DNA from: Mesorhizobium norvegicum
Lineage (GTDB): Bacteria; Pseudomonadota; Alphaproteobacteria; Rhizobiales; Rhizobiaceae
Reading direction: 5' to 3'
NCBI RefSeq assembly: GCF_004919685.1
Contig: NZ_SMYZ01000053.1
Location: 25,386-89,385 of the forward strand
DNA: 64,000 nt
The notes under the pieces were generated by a model. It saw only the letters and a list, made by a program, of their open reading frames with translations, was not told where the DNA came from and did no database searches. The position numbers were made by a program, and so were the translations under genes. Numbering within the stretch: position 1 is the first letter of the stretch; each line of letters starts with the position of its first letter. Shown here one piece after another: positions 45,002 through 54,023 of the stretch.

Positions 45002-45523
45002 CTACTGCACCAGATGCCGGAACGCCGCCACCACGTCCTCATAGACATGGCGCTTGAACGGCACGACCAGGTCGGGCAGATCCTGCATAGGCCGCCATGA
45101 CCATTTGTCGAACTCGGCGGTGTGGCCGCCCGGCGGCGGGTTGATCTGGATCTCGCTGACATTGCCATGGAAGCGAAAAGCGAACCATTTCTGCGTCTGG
45201 CCGCGATACCGTCCCTTGAAGGCGATGCCGACGAGGTGGTCCGGCAAATCATAGTTGATCCAGTTGGGCGCTTCGGCCAGCAGCGAGACGCCGCGCATGC
45301 CGGTCTCTTCATAGAGCTCGCGCTCGGCCGCCTGCAGCGGCTCCTCGCCCTTGTCGATGCCGCCCTGCGGCATCTGCCAAAGCTGCGTCGTGCCGGCAAA
45401 TTCGCTGTCCGGTTCGGCAATGCGATGCCCGACCCAGACCAGGCCATCGGCGTTGAGGATCATCAGCCCGACACAGGGCCGATAAGGCAGCGTTTCGCGG
45501 TCGATCTTTTTTGTCTTCGCCAT
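45002..45523 (-). CDS. rppH: RNA pyrophosphohydrolase
   Basis: 173-aa Nudix enzyme that removes pyrophosphate from the 5' end of mRNAs and starts their decay. The Nudix box is complete: GGIDKGEEPLQAAERELYEE then TGM. LPYRPCVGLMILNADGLVWVG and the WFAFRF motif are RppH-like. It is the last gene of the run that includes ctpA and the COG2861 gene, a conserved Rhizobiales order. Confidence 0.95.
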   Translation of the reverse strand: MAKTKKIDRETLPYRPCVGLMILNADGLVWVGHRIAEPDSEFAGTTQLWQMPQGGIDKGEEPLQAAERELYEETGMRGVSLLAEAPNWINYDLPDHLVGIAFKGRYRGQTQKWFAFRFHGNVSEIQINPPPGGHTAEFDKWSWRPMQDLPDLVVPFKRHVYEDVVAAFRHLVQ

Positions 45524-45553
45524 CAGTCAATCTTCCAAGCCATTTTCCGATGG

Positions 45554-46735
45554 CTAGCCTTTTTGCGGATCGATGGCCACCGCCGAAATCGGTACGATCT
45601 CAATGCCGCGCTTCTTGGCCTCGGCCACCCAGGACGTCACCGTGTCGACCGTCAGGTCGAAGGCCGAGCCGATGCCGACGGCAAAGCCTTTCGCACGCGC
45701 GGTCGCCTCCAGGCTATCGAGCTTCTTCAGGATTTCGCCGCGATCCTGCACGGCATCGATCGCCGTGTCGCCGGAGACGAAGGGCACGCCGTCCTTCAGC
45801 GCCAGGTCCGGCGCCAGGCTGCGCGCCGACGAGCCGTCATCGATATAGGCGAGGCCGCGTTTGCCGAGCTCGGCCATGAACGGCTCCATCGCCGCCGCGT
45901 CGGCGGAAAAGCGGGCGCCCATGTAGTTCATGACGCCGGTGTAGTTGGTCGTCCGCGACAGCGCCCAGTGCAGGTTCTTCAGGTTTTCATCCGCGCTTGC
46001 CGCCACCGTCAGCGTGTTGCGGCCAGGATTGACGTTCGGGTAGTCGAACGGCTCGAGCGGCACTTGCATGACGACCTCGTGCCCGCTTTGCCTGGCTGCC
46101 TGCATCCAGCGGCCGATGCTGTTGCCTTGCGGCGCGAAGGCCAGCGTCACTTCCGCCGGCAGCTTGGCGATGGCCGCCTGGGTGCCTGTCTGTGAAACCG
46201 AAAGCCCGCCGATGACGATCGCCACCCGCGCGCCGCGCGCGCCGGACCAGGGCCGCGCATAAACGTCGAACGGCCGCCTTCCATCGGCGGCGCGCACGGG
46301 CAAAGGCCCGGTTTCACTGGCTTCGATCAGCGCCTTGTCTGGAATATGCGCGATCTTCAGGTTCTGGCCGATGGTCGATGGGTCACGAATGACGATCGCT
46401 GCCCTGGGCGAGCCATCGCCCTCTTCCGTCTGCACATGGATGATCTGCGGCCCACCTGTTTTGGCCGGCGCCTCCGGCTTCGGCGCCGCCACCGGGGCCA
46501 AAGCGGACGGCGCGGCGGCAGGCTCGGCCGCCGCTGTGACTTTCGGCGTTGAAACGGCAATTTCTTGCGGCTTTCGAAACGGCTTTTCCCTGAGCGCGAT
46601 CGCGCCGGAGACGCCGGCCACCGCCAGCACGACCGCGGTCGCCATGATCGCACCGCCGCTGACCTTGCCGGCGGCGCGCGGCGACCGGACAGCCTGTCCG
46701 AGCGGGCGTTCGATGTCCTTGCCGATATCAGCCAA
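45554..46735 (-). CDS. Divergent polysaccharide deacetylase family protein (COG2861)
   Basis: 393 aa. An N-terminal membrane helix (IMATAVVLAVAGVSGAIAL) is followed by a Pro/Ala-rich linker and a periplasmic deacetylase-like barrel: VAIVIGGLSVSQTGTQAAI, LAFAPQGNSIGRWMQAARQS, GHEVVMQVPLEPFDYP and MNYMGARFSADAAAMEPFM. Family members sit beside ctpA/envC and are thought to act in cell-wall or septal peptidoglycan turnover, but activity is not established. Full length. Confidence 0.9.
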   Translation of the reverse strand: MADIGKDIERPLGQAVRSPRAAGKVSGGAIMATAVVLAVAGVSGAIALREKPFRKPQEIAVSTPKVTAAAEPAAAPSALAPVAAPKPEAPAKTGGPQIIHVQTEEGDGSPRAAIVIRDPSTIGQNLKIAHIPDKALIEASETGPLPVRAADGRRPFDVYARPWSGARGARVAIVIGGLSVSQTGTQAAIAKLPAEVTLAFAPQGNSIGRWMQAARQSGHEVVMQVPLEPFDYPNVNPGRNTLTVAASADENLKNLHWALSRTTNYTGVMNYMGARFSADAAAMEPFMAELGKRGLAYIDDGSSARSLAPDLALKDGVPFVSGDTAIDAVQDRGEILKKLDSLEATARAKGFAVGIGSAFDLTVDTVTSWVAEAKKRGIEIVPISAVAIDPQKG

Positions 46736-46857
46736 GCCTAATCCCCGGGCGCATGGTTACGAAGACGAAGCCGCTTCGAAAAGACATGCGCGAATTCACC
46801 AATCCTGGCGCACCCCTGGCGCCGTGTTTGAGGGCTTCGCCTTGCCCCCGAATCAAA

Positions 46858-46883
46858 CTGCCGGAACCTTTCGGTCCCGGCAG
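46858..46883 (-). terminator. GNRA-capped hairpin downstream of ctpA
   Basis: On the minus strand CTGCCGGGACC and GGTTCCGGCAG pair around a GAAA tetraloop; the single G-T pair is favourable only on this strand. Some Ts follow. It may be a second terminator for ctpA or part of the next gene's leader. Confidence 0.5.
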
Positions 46884-46930
46884 CATCGCATTGCTTCCAT
46901 CAGGCGGCCAGACCTGTTGTTGGCCGCTGG

Positions 46931-46977
46931 AGCATCGGGCCCAAAAGTGGAATCCGGTTTTGGGAAAACCCGATGCT
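46931..46977. repeat. Rhizobial intergenic palindrome (CCCAAAAGTG type)
   Basis: AGCATCGGG (46931-46939) faces CCCGATGCT (46969-46977), with CCAAAAGTGGAATCCGGTTTTGG between. Same family as the elements at 49756 and 50378. Confidence 0.8.
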
Positions 46978-46984
46978 TAAACAA

Positions 46985-47013
46985 AAAGCTAGAGCGGCGC
47001 GTGCGCCGCTCTA
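46985..47013 (-). terminator. Rho-independent terminator of ctpA
   Basis: AGAGCGGCGC and GCGCCGCTCT form a 10-bp stem; on the minus strand a T run follows. It begins 6 bp past the ctpA stop. Confidence 0.88.
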
Positions 47014-47018
47014 GGCCC

Positions 47019-48347
47019 CTACTGGTTGAGAACCGCCTTTTGCGGATTGGGCGGGAAGGACGGATCGGTCTTCTGGCCGCGCAGCAGCTGCTCGGCATAG
47101 ATGAGCTGCAGATCGTCCTTCGGATCCGGCGGCACATAGGCCGCCGAGCCCGAACCGGTCGAGCTCTCGTCGGCGCCCTTGATATGGCCCTTGAGGTCGG
47201 ATTCGCCGCGCGTCAGGTCCCTGCCCTGCAGTTCCGGCGGCAACGGCTGGTCGACCTTGATGTCGGGCGTGATGCCCTTGCCCTGGATCGACTTGCCGGA
47301 CGGCGTGTAATACAGCGCCGTCGTCAGCCGCAGCGCACCATTCTCGCCGAGCGGAATGATGGTCTGCACCGAACCCTTGCCGAAGGACTGCGTGCCGACC
47401 ACCGTGACACGGCGCAGATCCTGCAGCGCGCCGGCGACGATTTCCGACGCACTGGCCGAACCGCCATTGACCAGAACGATCATCGGCTTGCCGTTGATGT
47501 CGTCAACCTGCTTGGGCTTGGCGTCGAAGCGAGTGACGTCCTTGGGATCACGGCCGCGCGTCGAGACGATCTCGCCGCGGTTGAGGAAGGCATCGGACAC
47601 GCTCACAGCCTGATCGAGCAGACCACCCGGATTGAGGCGCAGATCCAGTACGTAGCCCTTGAGCTTGTCGTCCGGAATCTGCTTCTTGATGGTGTCGATG
47701 GCGTTCTCGAGATCGTCATAGGTCTTTTCGGTGAAGGAGGTGATCTTCATGTAGCCGATGTCGTTCTCGACCCGGAACTTGACCGCCTTGACCTTGATGA
47801 TGTCGCGCACGACCGTCAGTTCGATCGGCTTGTCGGCGCCCTGGCGCAGGATGGTCAGCTTGATCGGTGTGTTGACCAGGCCGCGCATCTTCTCGACGGC
47901 GTCGTTGAGGGTCAGGCCGCGAACCTCTTCGCCATCGATCTTGGCGATATAATCGCCTGCGAGCACACCTGCCTTGGCGGCCGGCGTGTCGTCGATCGGC
48001 GTGATCACCTTGACCAGGTCGTTCTCCATGGTGACCTCGATGCCGAGGCCGCCGAACTCGCCCTTGGTCTGGACGCGCATATCCTGCGCCTGCTCGGCGT
48101 TCATGTAGGAGGAGTGCGGGTCAAGCGAGGCAAGCATGCCGTTGATGGCGTTCTCGACCAGCGACTTGTCGTCGGGCGGTGTCACATACTGTGCCCGCAC
48201 CCGCTCGAAGATATCGCCGAAGATCGCCAGTTGCTTGTAGGTCTCCGACCCTGCAGCGTTCGCCGCCGAGCCGGGTGTGCCATAGACAAGGCTCATGGCG
48301 GACGCGCCCATCAGCGCACCGGCAAACAGAAGCGACAGTTTCCGCAT
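47019..48347 (-). CDS. ctpA: C-terminal processing protease CtpA (S41)
   Basis: 442-aa periplasmic serine protease. A signal peptide (LLFAGALMGASAMSLVYG) precedes the S41 N-terminal helices, a PDZ domain (GGLGIEVTMENDLVKVITPI) and the catalytic domain with the serine in NGGSASASEIVAGAL and lysine in GTQSFGKGSVQT. CtpA trims lipoproteins and murein hydrolases. It starts 3 bp after envC, and EnvC-type activators and Ctp proteases often work together in wall remodelling. Confidence 0.95.
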   Translation of the reverse strand: MRKLSLLFAGALMGASAMSLVYGTPGSAANAAGSETYKQLAIFGDIFERVRAQYVTPPDDKSLVENAINGMLASLDPHSSYMNAEQAQDMRVQTKGEFGGLGIEVTMENDLVKVITPIDDTPAAKAGVLAGDYIAKIDGEEVRGLTLNDAVEKMRGLVNTPIKLTILRQGADKPIELTVVRDIIKVKAVKFRVENDIGYMKITSFTEKTYDDLENAIDTIKKQIPDDKLKGYVLDLRLNPGGLLDQAVSVSDAFLNRGEIVSTRGRDPKDVTRFDAKPKQVDDINGKPMIVLVNGGSASASEIVAGALQDLRRVTVVGTQSFGKGSVQTIIPLGENGALRLTTALYYTPSGKSIQGKGITPDIKVDQPLPPELQGRDLTRGESDLKGHIKGADESSTGSGSAAYVPPDPKDDLQLIYAEQLLRGQKTDPSFPPNPQKAVLNQ

Positions 48348-48350
48348 TAT

Positions 48351-49688
48351 TCACGTCCTTCCAGAAAAACGGTCCGCCCACCATGGGGCCGGATCGACGG
48401 GTTTTCCATCCTTGCGGAACTCGACATAGAGTTCCGGCGTGGCATTTCCATTCTTCGAAACCGAGGTGCTCGCCACCCGGGCCTCTCCCATCGCGCCGAT
48501 CGGCTCTCCTGCGAGCACTGATTGACCGGTCGCGACGCTGATTCTGCTCATCCCCGCCAAAACGACATGATAGCCGTCGCCTGCGTTAAGGATCAAGAGT
48601 TGACCATAAGAGCGAAACGGCCCCGCATAAAGCACATTCCCATCCGCCGGCGCGGTGACGATGGCTCCCGATTGTGTCGCAACCATGTCGCCAAGCATCA
48701 CCGCGCCGTTACCGTCATCGGCGCCGAATCGCCGCTTGATGCGGCCGGTCACCGGCAGCGCGATCTGTCCCTGTAGCGCCGAAAAGGGCGCCGCTGCGGC
48801 AAGTTGGTTGCTTTCCGGCACGGGCAGCGACGCCAGTTCCGCCGGCGCCGATGTCTTGTCGCCATCCGCCGTCTTCTGCTCGGCAGCCTTGGCGGCATCG
48901 GCAGCCTTGCGGCTCTTGTCGGCCTGCGCTTCGAGCGAGGCGATCAACTCTTTCAGGCTGCCGGCCTTGGCCGCAAGCGCCTCGGATCGCTGCTTTTCAG
49001 CGGCCATTTGCGTTTGCGTGTCGGTTTCGAGCTTCTGCTTGGCTTCCAGCAGCATGCCGAGCCGCTTCTTTTCCGCTGCCTGATCGCCGACCGCCGCCGT
49101 CAGCCGCGCCCGTTCGGCCTCGATCGAGGCCGTGACCCGCGACTGCTCCTTGAGATCGGCGAGCAGGCTATCTGTCTGCTGACGCAGTTCCGGCACCACG
49201 GCACCGAGCAGGATGGCGCTGCGCACCGACGACAGCGCGTCCTCCGGCTTGACCAGGATCGCCGGCGGCGGGTTCAACCCCATGCGCTGCAGCGCGCCCA
49301 GCACTTCGGCCAGCACGTCACGCCGCGCCACAAGCGAGGCGCGTATCTTCTGCTCCTGGCCCTTCAGCCCTTCCAGCCTGGCGCCGATGTCCTCGATGTC
49401 CTGCCCGAGCTTCTGCTCGGTCATCGCCGACTGGATCAACGCGGCGGTGATCGAGGCGTGATCCTTCTTGATCGTCGCGATGTCGGCGGAGAGCTTGGCC
49501 AACCGTTCGGACGACAGCGTGATCTCCTTCGAGACCCGTTCGTATTCGGCGCGGCTCTGGTCCGGATCGGGAGCCATGTCGAGCGTGTTTTCGGCCCGCC
49601 CCGCATGCAGCGACAGCACAAGCGCCGCCGCCGCGATGCCGCAACGCGCGCGCCATGAGCCCGTTCTCGATTTCCAGCCTTCAGACAT
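48351..49688 (-). CDS. envC: EnvC-like murein hydrolase activator (degenerate M23)
   Basis: 445 aa. Signal sequence, two long coiled coils (about residues 35-270, rich in Glu/Lys/Gln/Ala) and a C-terminal LytM domain. The LytM part keeps the fold (VTGRIKRRFGADDGNGAVML, APADGNVLYAGPFRSYGQLL) but lacks the HxxxD and HxH zinc ligands (it reads GDGYHVVLAGM), as in EnvC, which activates amidases rather than cutting murein itself. It is co-transcribed with ctpA. Confidence 0.92.
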   Translation of the reverse strand: MSEGWKSRTGSWRARCGIAAAALVLSLHAGRAENTLDMAPDPDQSRAEYERVSKEITLSSERLAKLSADIATIKKDHASITAALIQSAMTEQKLGQDIEDIGARLEGLKGQEQKIRASLVARRDVLAEVLGALQRMGLNPPPAILVKPEDALSSVRSAILLGAVVPELRQQTDSLLADLKEQSRVTASIEAERARLTAAVGDQAAEKKRLGMLLEAKQKLETDTQTQMAAEKQRSEALAAKAGSLKELIASLEAQADKSRKAADAAKAAEQKTADGDKTSAPAELASLPVPESNQLAAAAPFSALQGQIALPVTGRIKRRFGADDGNGAVMLGDMVATQSGAIVTAPADGNVLYAGPFRSYGQLLILNAGDGYHVVLAGMSRISVATGQSVLAGEPIGAMGEARVASTSVSKNGNATPELYVEFRKDGKPVDPAPWWADRFSGRT

Positions 49689-49755
49689 CCGGCGTCGACT
49701 CTATCTGCGGCTTCGTTAACGAACCATCAACCATGTTTGAAAGGCCCGTTTCCGA

Positions 49756-49805
49756 ATGTATGTCGCCCAAAAGTGGTCCCGGGGTTTTGGGGAAACGACA
49801 TGCAT
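49756..49805. repeat. Rhizobial intergenic palindrome (CCCAAAAGTG type)
   Basis: ATGTATGTCG (49756-49765) faces CGACATGCAT (49796-49805) around CCCAAAAGTGG...GGTTTTGGGG. It lies between envC and rlmH. Confidence 0.8.
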
Positions 49806-49873
49806 AAGACCAAGGGGCCAATCTGACGCGGCATTGGGGCGGAATTCCGGGCAGGTCGCGCCAATTCACCGGT

Positions 49874-50356
49874 TTACGAGCGATGGTAGGGATGTCCCGA
49901 AAGAATGGTGGCCACCCGATAAAGCTGCTCTCCCAGCATCACGCGCACCAGTTGGTGCGGCCAGGTCAGCAATCCGAACGACATCACCAGTTCGGCCTGG
50001 TCGCGCAGTGACTGATCGTGGCCGTCGGCGCCACCGATGGCGATGACCAGCGCCTTGCGGCCGCCGTCACGCAACAGGCCGAGGCGCCCGGCGAAGTCTT
50101 CCGAGGAAAAGCTTTTGCCGCGTTCGTCGAGCAGGATCAGCGCGGTACCGGGCTGCAACTGCGTCTGCAGCTTCTGGCCCTCCTCACGCCGCCGCTCGCT
50201 TGCGGTCTGGCCGCGCCCCTCGGCGATCTCGGCAATGCCGGCAAATTCAAGCCCCACCGCCGGGCCGCTCTTGGCGAAGCGCTCGAAATAACGGTCGGCG
50301 AGCAGCTTCTCGGGGCCGGCTTTCATCCGGCCCACGGCATGAACTGATATCTTCAT
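49874..50356 (-). CDS. rlmH: 23S rRNA (pseudouridine1915-N3)-methyltransferase RlmH
   Basis: 160-aa SPOUT methyltransferase modifying helix 69 of 23S rRNA. MKISVHAVGRMKAGPEKLLA at the start, LILLDERGKSFSSEDFA, VIAIGGADGHDQSL and the closing LSGHPYHR are diagnostic; the SAM-binding trefoil knot is complete. It follows rsfS on the same strand, a near-universal pair. Confidence 0.96.
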   Translation of the reverse strand: MKISVHAVGRMKAGPEKLLADRYFERFAKSGPAVGLEFAGIAEIAEGRGQTASERRREEGQKLQTQLQPGTALILLDERGKSFSSEDFAGRLGLLRDGGRKALVIAIGGADGHDQSLRDQAELVMSFGLLTWPHQLVRVMLGEQLYRVATILSGHPYHRS

Positions 50357-50377
50357 CCTTGCCCCTGTAAGCCGCTA

Positions 50378-50424
50378 ATGCATGTCACCAAAGTAGGAAT
50401 CGGTTTTGGAGCAACGACATACAT
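50378..50424. repeat. Rhizobial intergenic palindrome
   Basis: ATGCATGTC (50378-50386) faces GACATACAT (50416-50424) around CCAAAGTAGG...GGTTTTGG. Third copy of the family within 4 kb; it separates rlmH and rsfS. Confidence 0.78.
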
Positions 50425-50439
50425 CAAAACAAAGGCGGC

Positions 50440-50817
50440 TTAGTGGAGGGTCTCTTCCTCGAGATCCGGCGCCTGCCACATCTTTTCAAGATTGTAGAAT
50501 TCGCGGACTTCAGGGCGGAAGACATGGACGATGATGTCGCCCGAATCGATCAGGACCCAGTCGGCGCCTGCCAACCCCTCAACGCGCGCAGTGCCGAGAC
50601 CGGCATCCTTGATCGCTTTGAGAAGATGATCGGCGACAGCCGCAACATGACGGTGCGATCGGCCCGAAGCGACGACCATGTAGTCGCCGAGGCTCGATTT
50701 CCCCTGGATGTCGATTGAGACAATATTTTCGGCCTTGGAGTCTTCCAGACTGGCAAGGACTGTCTTGATGGCGCGGGACACGGCGTCGTCTACGCTGATC
50801 CTGGCCGGCGAAGGCAT
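50440..50817 (-). CDS. rsfS: Ribosomal silencing factor RsfS
   Basis: 125 aa. IDIQGKSSLGDYMVVASGRS, HRHVAAVADHLLKAI and GADWVLIDSGDIIVHVFRPE are the DUF143/RsfS core that binds L14 and blocks subunit joining in starvation. The ATG at 50817 (MPSPARIS) gives the usual length. nadD, normally next door, is here 2.5 kb upstream beyond an mscS and an MFS gene. Confidence 0.95.
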   Translation of the reverse strand: MPSPARISVDDAVSRAIKTVLASLEDSKAENIVSIDIQGKSSLGDYMVVASGRSHRHVAAVADHLLKAIKDAGLGTARVEGLAGADWVLIDSGDIIVHVFRPEVREFYNLEKMWQAPDLEEETLH

Positions 50818-51059
50818 GATATCGGCCTTCTTCCGCAGTGCTGTTCTCAGTGTATTTCCTTTCGCAGCAAGAACAACCAAATCACCCCTAAAAGCAGGTG
50901 ACACCGCTTAGATAGGCAGAGTTCCCTGACAGTTTCAAGACGCGACCCTGCCTCGCACGAACGTATTCTCGATCCTGTGGTTCCGCCGCACGCTGGAAAA
51001 GATCGGAACCCTCGCCGCCCGCACGGGTTATCGGCTCACCGACCAACCGGAATCTTGTC

Positions 51060-51911
51060 ATGCCGATCGACCCGCAAAACGCCCTTCTCACCGTCCAGGC
51101 CGGCCTCGCACAGCTAAGCACGCTGATCGTTTCCTACTCCTTCTCGGCCATCGGTGCCGTTATCCTTTTGATTGTCGGCTACATCATAGCCGGCCTTGCC
51201 GAACGTTCGATCTTCGCCGGTCTCGGCCATATCCATGGTTTCGACGCGACGTTGCGGCATTTCTTCTCCAAGATCGTCCGCTACGCCATCCTGATCCTCG
51301 TCACCATCATGGTGCTGGGCCAATTCGGCGTGCAGACGGCGTCGATCATTGCCGCAATCGGCGCCATCGGTCTTGCCATCGGCCTGGCGCTGCAAGGCAC
51401 GCTGCAGAACATTGCCGCCGGCATCATGCTTCTGGCGCTGCGGCCGTTCCGCATCGGCGAGTCCGTCGAGGTCGGTTCGATTGCCGGCTCGATCGAGGAG
51501 ATCGGCCTGTTCGCGACCAAGCTCAGGAGCGCCGACGGCGTCTACATCCTGGCGCCCAATTCGACGCTGTGGAACCAGCCGGTGCGCAACTTCTCGCGCA
51601 ACGGCGTGCGCCGCAGCGACATCACGCTCAGCATCGGTTCCTGGAACGACATCGACCGCGCCCAGAAGACTTTGCTTGCCATCGCCGCCGCCGAGCGGCG
51701 GGTCAAGCGTGAGCCGGCGCCGATCGCTTTCGTCGCGACATTGGGCGAAAGCACCGTTTCTATCGCCTTGCGCTACTGGACATCGTCGGCGGATTTCTTC
51801 ACCACCCAGACCGACCTCACCAAGCGCGCCAAGCAGGAATTCGATTCGGAAGGCATATCGATCCCGCAGCCGCCACCGGAAGCGCCGTCGCCGGAAGCCC
51901 GCCGGCAATGA
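51060..51911 (+). CDS. mscS: Small-conductance mechanosensitive channel (MscS family)
   Basis: 283 aa. Three membrane helices (IVSYSFSAIGAVILLIVGYI first) lead to the pore-lining region FGVQTASIIAAIGAIGLAIG followed by LALQGTLQNIAAGIMLLALR and PFRIGESVEV, then a soluble vestibule. It releases solutes on hypo-osmotic shock. On the plus strand inside an otherwise minus-strand block, between rsfS and nadD, it appears to be an insertion. Confidence 0.94.
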   Translation: MPIDPQNALLTVQAGLAQLSTLIVSYSFSAIGAVILLIVGYIIAGLAERSIFAGLGHIHGFDATLRHFFSKIVRYAILILVTIMVLGQFGVQTASIIAAIGAIGLAIGLALQGTLQNIAAGIMLLALRPFRIGESVEVGSIAGSIEEIGLFATKLRSADGVYILAPNSTLWNQPVRNFSRNGVRRSDITLSIGSWNDIDRAQKTLLAIAAAERRVKREPAPIAFVATLGESTVSIALRYWTSSADFFTTQTDLTKRAKQEFDSEGISIPQPPPEAPSPEARRQ

Positions 51912-51915
51912 TCCA

Positions 51916-53205
51916 TTACCCCTTGCGCCGGTCCTGCTCGTCCGGCGCGAACGCAAGCTCGACCGGCAGAGGCGCCTGCGCCGTCATCGGTGCGAAACTG
52001 CCGGTTTCACCGGCAGGAACAGCCTGCGTCGTGAACACGCGCAGAAGCACGAACAGGCAGAAGGCTGCGGCGATGAGGATCGCCACATAGATGAAGGCCT
52101 GCGTGCCGAAGACGGCCGAAAGCGCAGTCACGATGCCGGGCACGATGAAGCCAGAAAGCGACCACGCGAACAAAAGCGAGCTGGACAGCGCCACCATGTC
52201 CTCCTTGCCGGCACGGTCGGAGGCATGCGCGCTGGCAAGCGAATAGATCGATTCCGAGGCGCCATCCCAAACGATATAAATCACCACCAACGCCGCCAGC
52301 GCGCCGCCGTCGAACCCAAGCGCGAACAGGCCGGCGACCATGGCGAGCGCGGATGCGGCGATCAGCACATAGCGGCGGTCGGTGCGGTCGGAAATCCAGC
52401 CAAGCGGGATCTGCAGGATCAGCGTGCCGACCGGCATCGCCGAAAGCAGCAGCGCGACGTCTGCCTGGCTGTAGCCCTTGGCCGTGGCGTGGATCGGCGC
52501 GAAGCCCGCGATCGACATCGACAGGCCGCCGACAGCCAGCATGCCGGCAACGCCGACCGGCGAAATCCGCCAGGCGCGGCCGAGTGCCACCGAGGCTGCC
52601 TGCGGCGCCGGCGGCTGGGCCAGCCGCGTCATCCCCACGGGAAGAATCGACAGCGCCGTGAAGACGATACCGATCAGCGGCGCATCCGCCGTCCTGATAT
52701 CGACCAGCGCCAGCGTTGCGTAGCCGACGCCGAGCCCGGCGACATAGGCAACGTAGAAGAAAGCCATCACCCGGCCGCGGATGGCATTGGCGACGGCATC
52801 GTTGAGCCAGCTCTGCGCAACGATGAACAGGCCGCATATGGCAAAGCCGTAGAGTGCGCGGGCGGCAATCCACAACAGTGGATGGACCCCGCCGCCGACA
52901 GCGGCGTTGGCCAGCGCGATCAGCGCCGACAGCACCATGAAGGCGCGCGCATGGCCAACCCTTCGCACCAGCGGTCCGGTCAGGATGCAGCCGGCGAGGC
53001 CGCCCGCCGAAAGTCCGGTGATGATCAGCCCGGCCCAGGTCGGATCAAAGCCCTCGGCGCCGAGCCGGACCGGGATATAGGCAAACATTAGCCCGTTGCC
53101 GACGGCGATCAGCGCCATCGACACGATGACGCTGGCAATCGCGATCAGCGGCGTGGGCTCGGCACCCTGCTCGGCTTCGCTGCGGTTTTTCCTGGGAATC
53201 GACAT
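51916..53205 (-). CDS. MFS transporter (YcaD-like)
   Basis: 429 aa, twelve predicted helices. PLIAIASVIVSMALIAVGNG is helix 1; the loop 2-3 motif is LVRRVGHARAFMVLSAL and loop 8-9 reads GWISDRTDRRYVLIAASALA. The type resembles YcaD/UMF transporters with few clues to substrate. The last 45 residues are a soluble tail. It converges with mscS, the stops being 5 bp apart, and ends the conserved block before nadD. Confidence 0.88.
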   Translation of the reverse strand: MSIPRKNRSEAEQGAEPTPLIAIASVIVSMALIAVGNGLMFAYIPVRLGAEGFDPTWAGLIITGLSAGGLAGCILTGPLVRRVGHARAFMVLSALIALANAAVGGGVHPLLWIAARALYGFAICGLFIVAQSWLNDAVANAIRGRVMAFFYVAYVAGLGVGYATLALVDIRTADAPLIGIVFTALSILPVGMTRLAQPPAPQAASVALGRAWRISPVGVAGMLAVGGLSMSIAGFAPIHATAKGYSQADVALLLSAMPVGTLILQIPLGWISDRTDRRYVLIAASALAMVAGLFALGFDGGALAALVVIYIVWDGASESIYSLASAHASDRAGKEDMVALSSSLLFAWSLSGFIVPGIVTALSAVFGTQAFIYVAILIAAAFCLFVLLRVFTTQAVPAGETGSFAPMTAQAPLPVELAFAPDEQDRRKG

Positions 53206-53272
53206 GCCTGCTCAGGATTGCCCATGAAACGGGCAAAGGGAGCGATAAAAGCGACATGGCCGGGCGGGGGGC

Positions 53273-53860
53273 TCAACCCTTTGCCAGTTTGCGGATCGCG
53301 CTCGACGACAGCGACGAACGCGGGCCGTGGATGAAGGTCCAGGCCGGCGCCTTCATGCGGGCAAGCCGCGGCGCATCGCCCTCGTCGACGCGGGCATAGT
53401 CGAAGGTCTTGGCGACGACCGAGGACAGGAACGACAGCGTCGCGCCCGGGCGGTCGATGACGGCGATCGGGAAGGTCATGACGATCTCGCGCCAGCGCTG
53501 CCAGCGATGGAAATCGCGTAACGAGTCGGCACCCATGATCCAGACGAAGTCGACACCGGGATTGCGCGCCTTGACCAGCGCCAGCGTGTCGGCGGTGTAG
53601 CGGACGTGATGGGCCGCCTCGAAAGCGGTGACCTTGATCTTCGGATTCTTGGCGATCTGCTCGGACAGTTGCAGCCGCTCGCCCAGCGGCGCCAATTCCC
53701 TGGTGCTCTTCAGCGGATTGCCCGGCGTCACCATCCACCACAGCTGATCAAGCGCCAGGCGCCTGAGCGCAATCTCGGCAACCAGCGCGTGGCCGGCATG
53801 CGGCGGATTGAACGAGCCGCCGAACAAGCCGACGGCCAGGCCTTTTTCGGCATGCGGCAT
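53273..53860 (-). CDS. nadD: Nicotinate-nucleotide adenylyltransferase
   Basis: 195 aa. GLFGGSFNPPHAGHALVAEI contains the nucleotidyltransferase HxGH motif (HAGH); WWMVTPGNPLK and FVWIMGADSLRDFHRWQRW are NadD-specific; the C-terminal SSLSSSAIRKLA corresponds to ISSTxIR. It makes deamido-NAD in NAD biosynthesis. It follows proA on the same strand with a 163-bp repeat-filled gap. Confidence 0.95.
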   Translation of the reverse strand: MPHAEKGLAVGLFGGSFNPPHAGHALVAEIALRRLALDQLWWMVTPGNPLKSTRELAPLGERLQLSEQIAKNPKIKVTAFEAAHHVRYTADTLALVKARNPGVDFVWIMGADSLRDFHRWQRWREIVMTFPIAVIDRPGATLSFLSSVVAKTFDYARVDEGDAPRLARMKAPAWTFIHGPRSSLSSSAIRKLAKG

Positions 53861-53888
53861 TTTCAGATAGGGGGATGGGACAGCCTCC

Positions 53889-54014
53889 TTACCCTCCCCC
53901 TTGTGGGGAGGGTCGATCCGCGAAGCGGAGCGGGGTGGGGGTATTGCAGAGTTCAGCGTCGTACCCCCACCCGGCTCGCTATGCTCGCCACCCTCCCCAC
54001 AAGGGGGAGGGTAA
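53889..54014. repeat. Large inverted repeat (REP pair) between nadD and proA
   Basis: CTTACCCTCCCCCTTGTGGG at the left end is mirrored by CCCACAAGGGGGAGGGTAAG at the right end; inner GGGTGGGGGTA/TACCCCCACCC arms add to the cruciform. A common rhizobial composite element. Confidence 0.85.
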
Positions 54015-54023
54015 GACCAGCGC

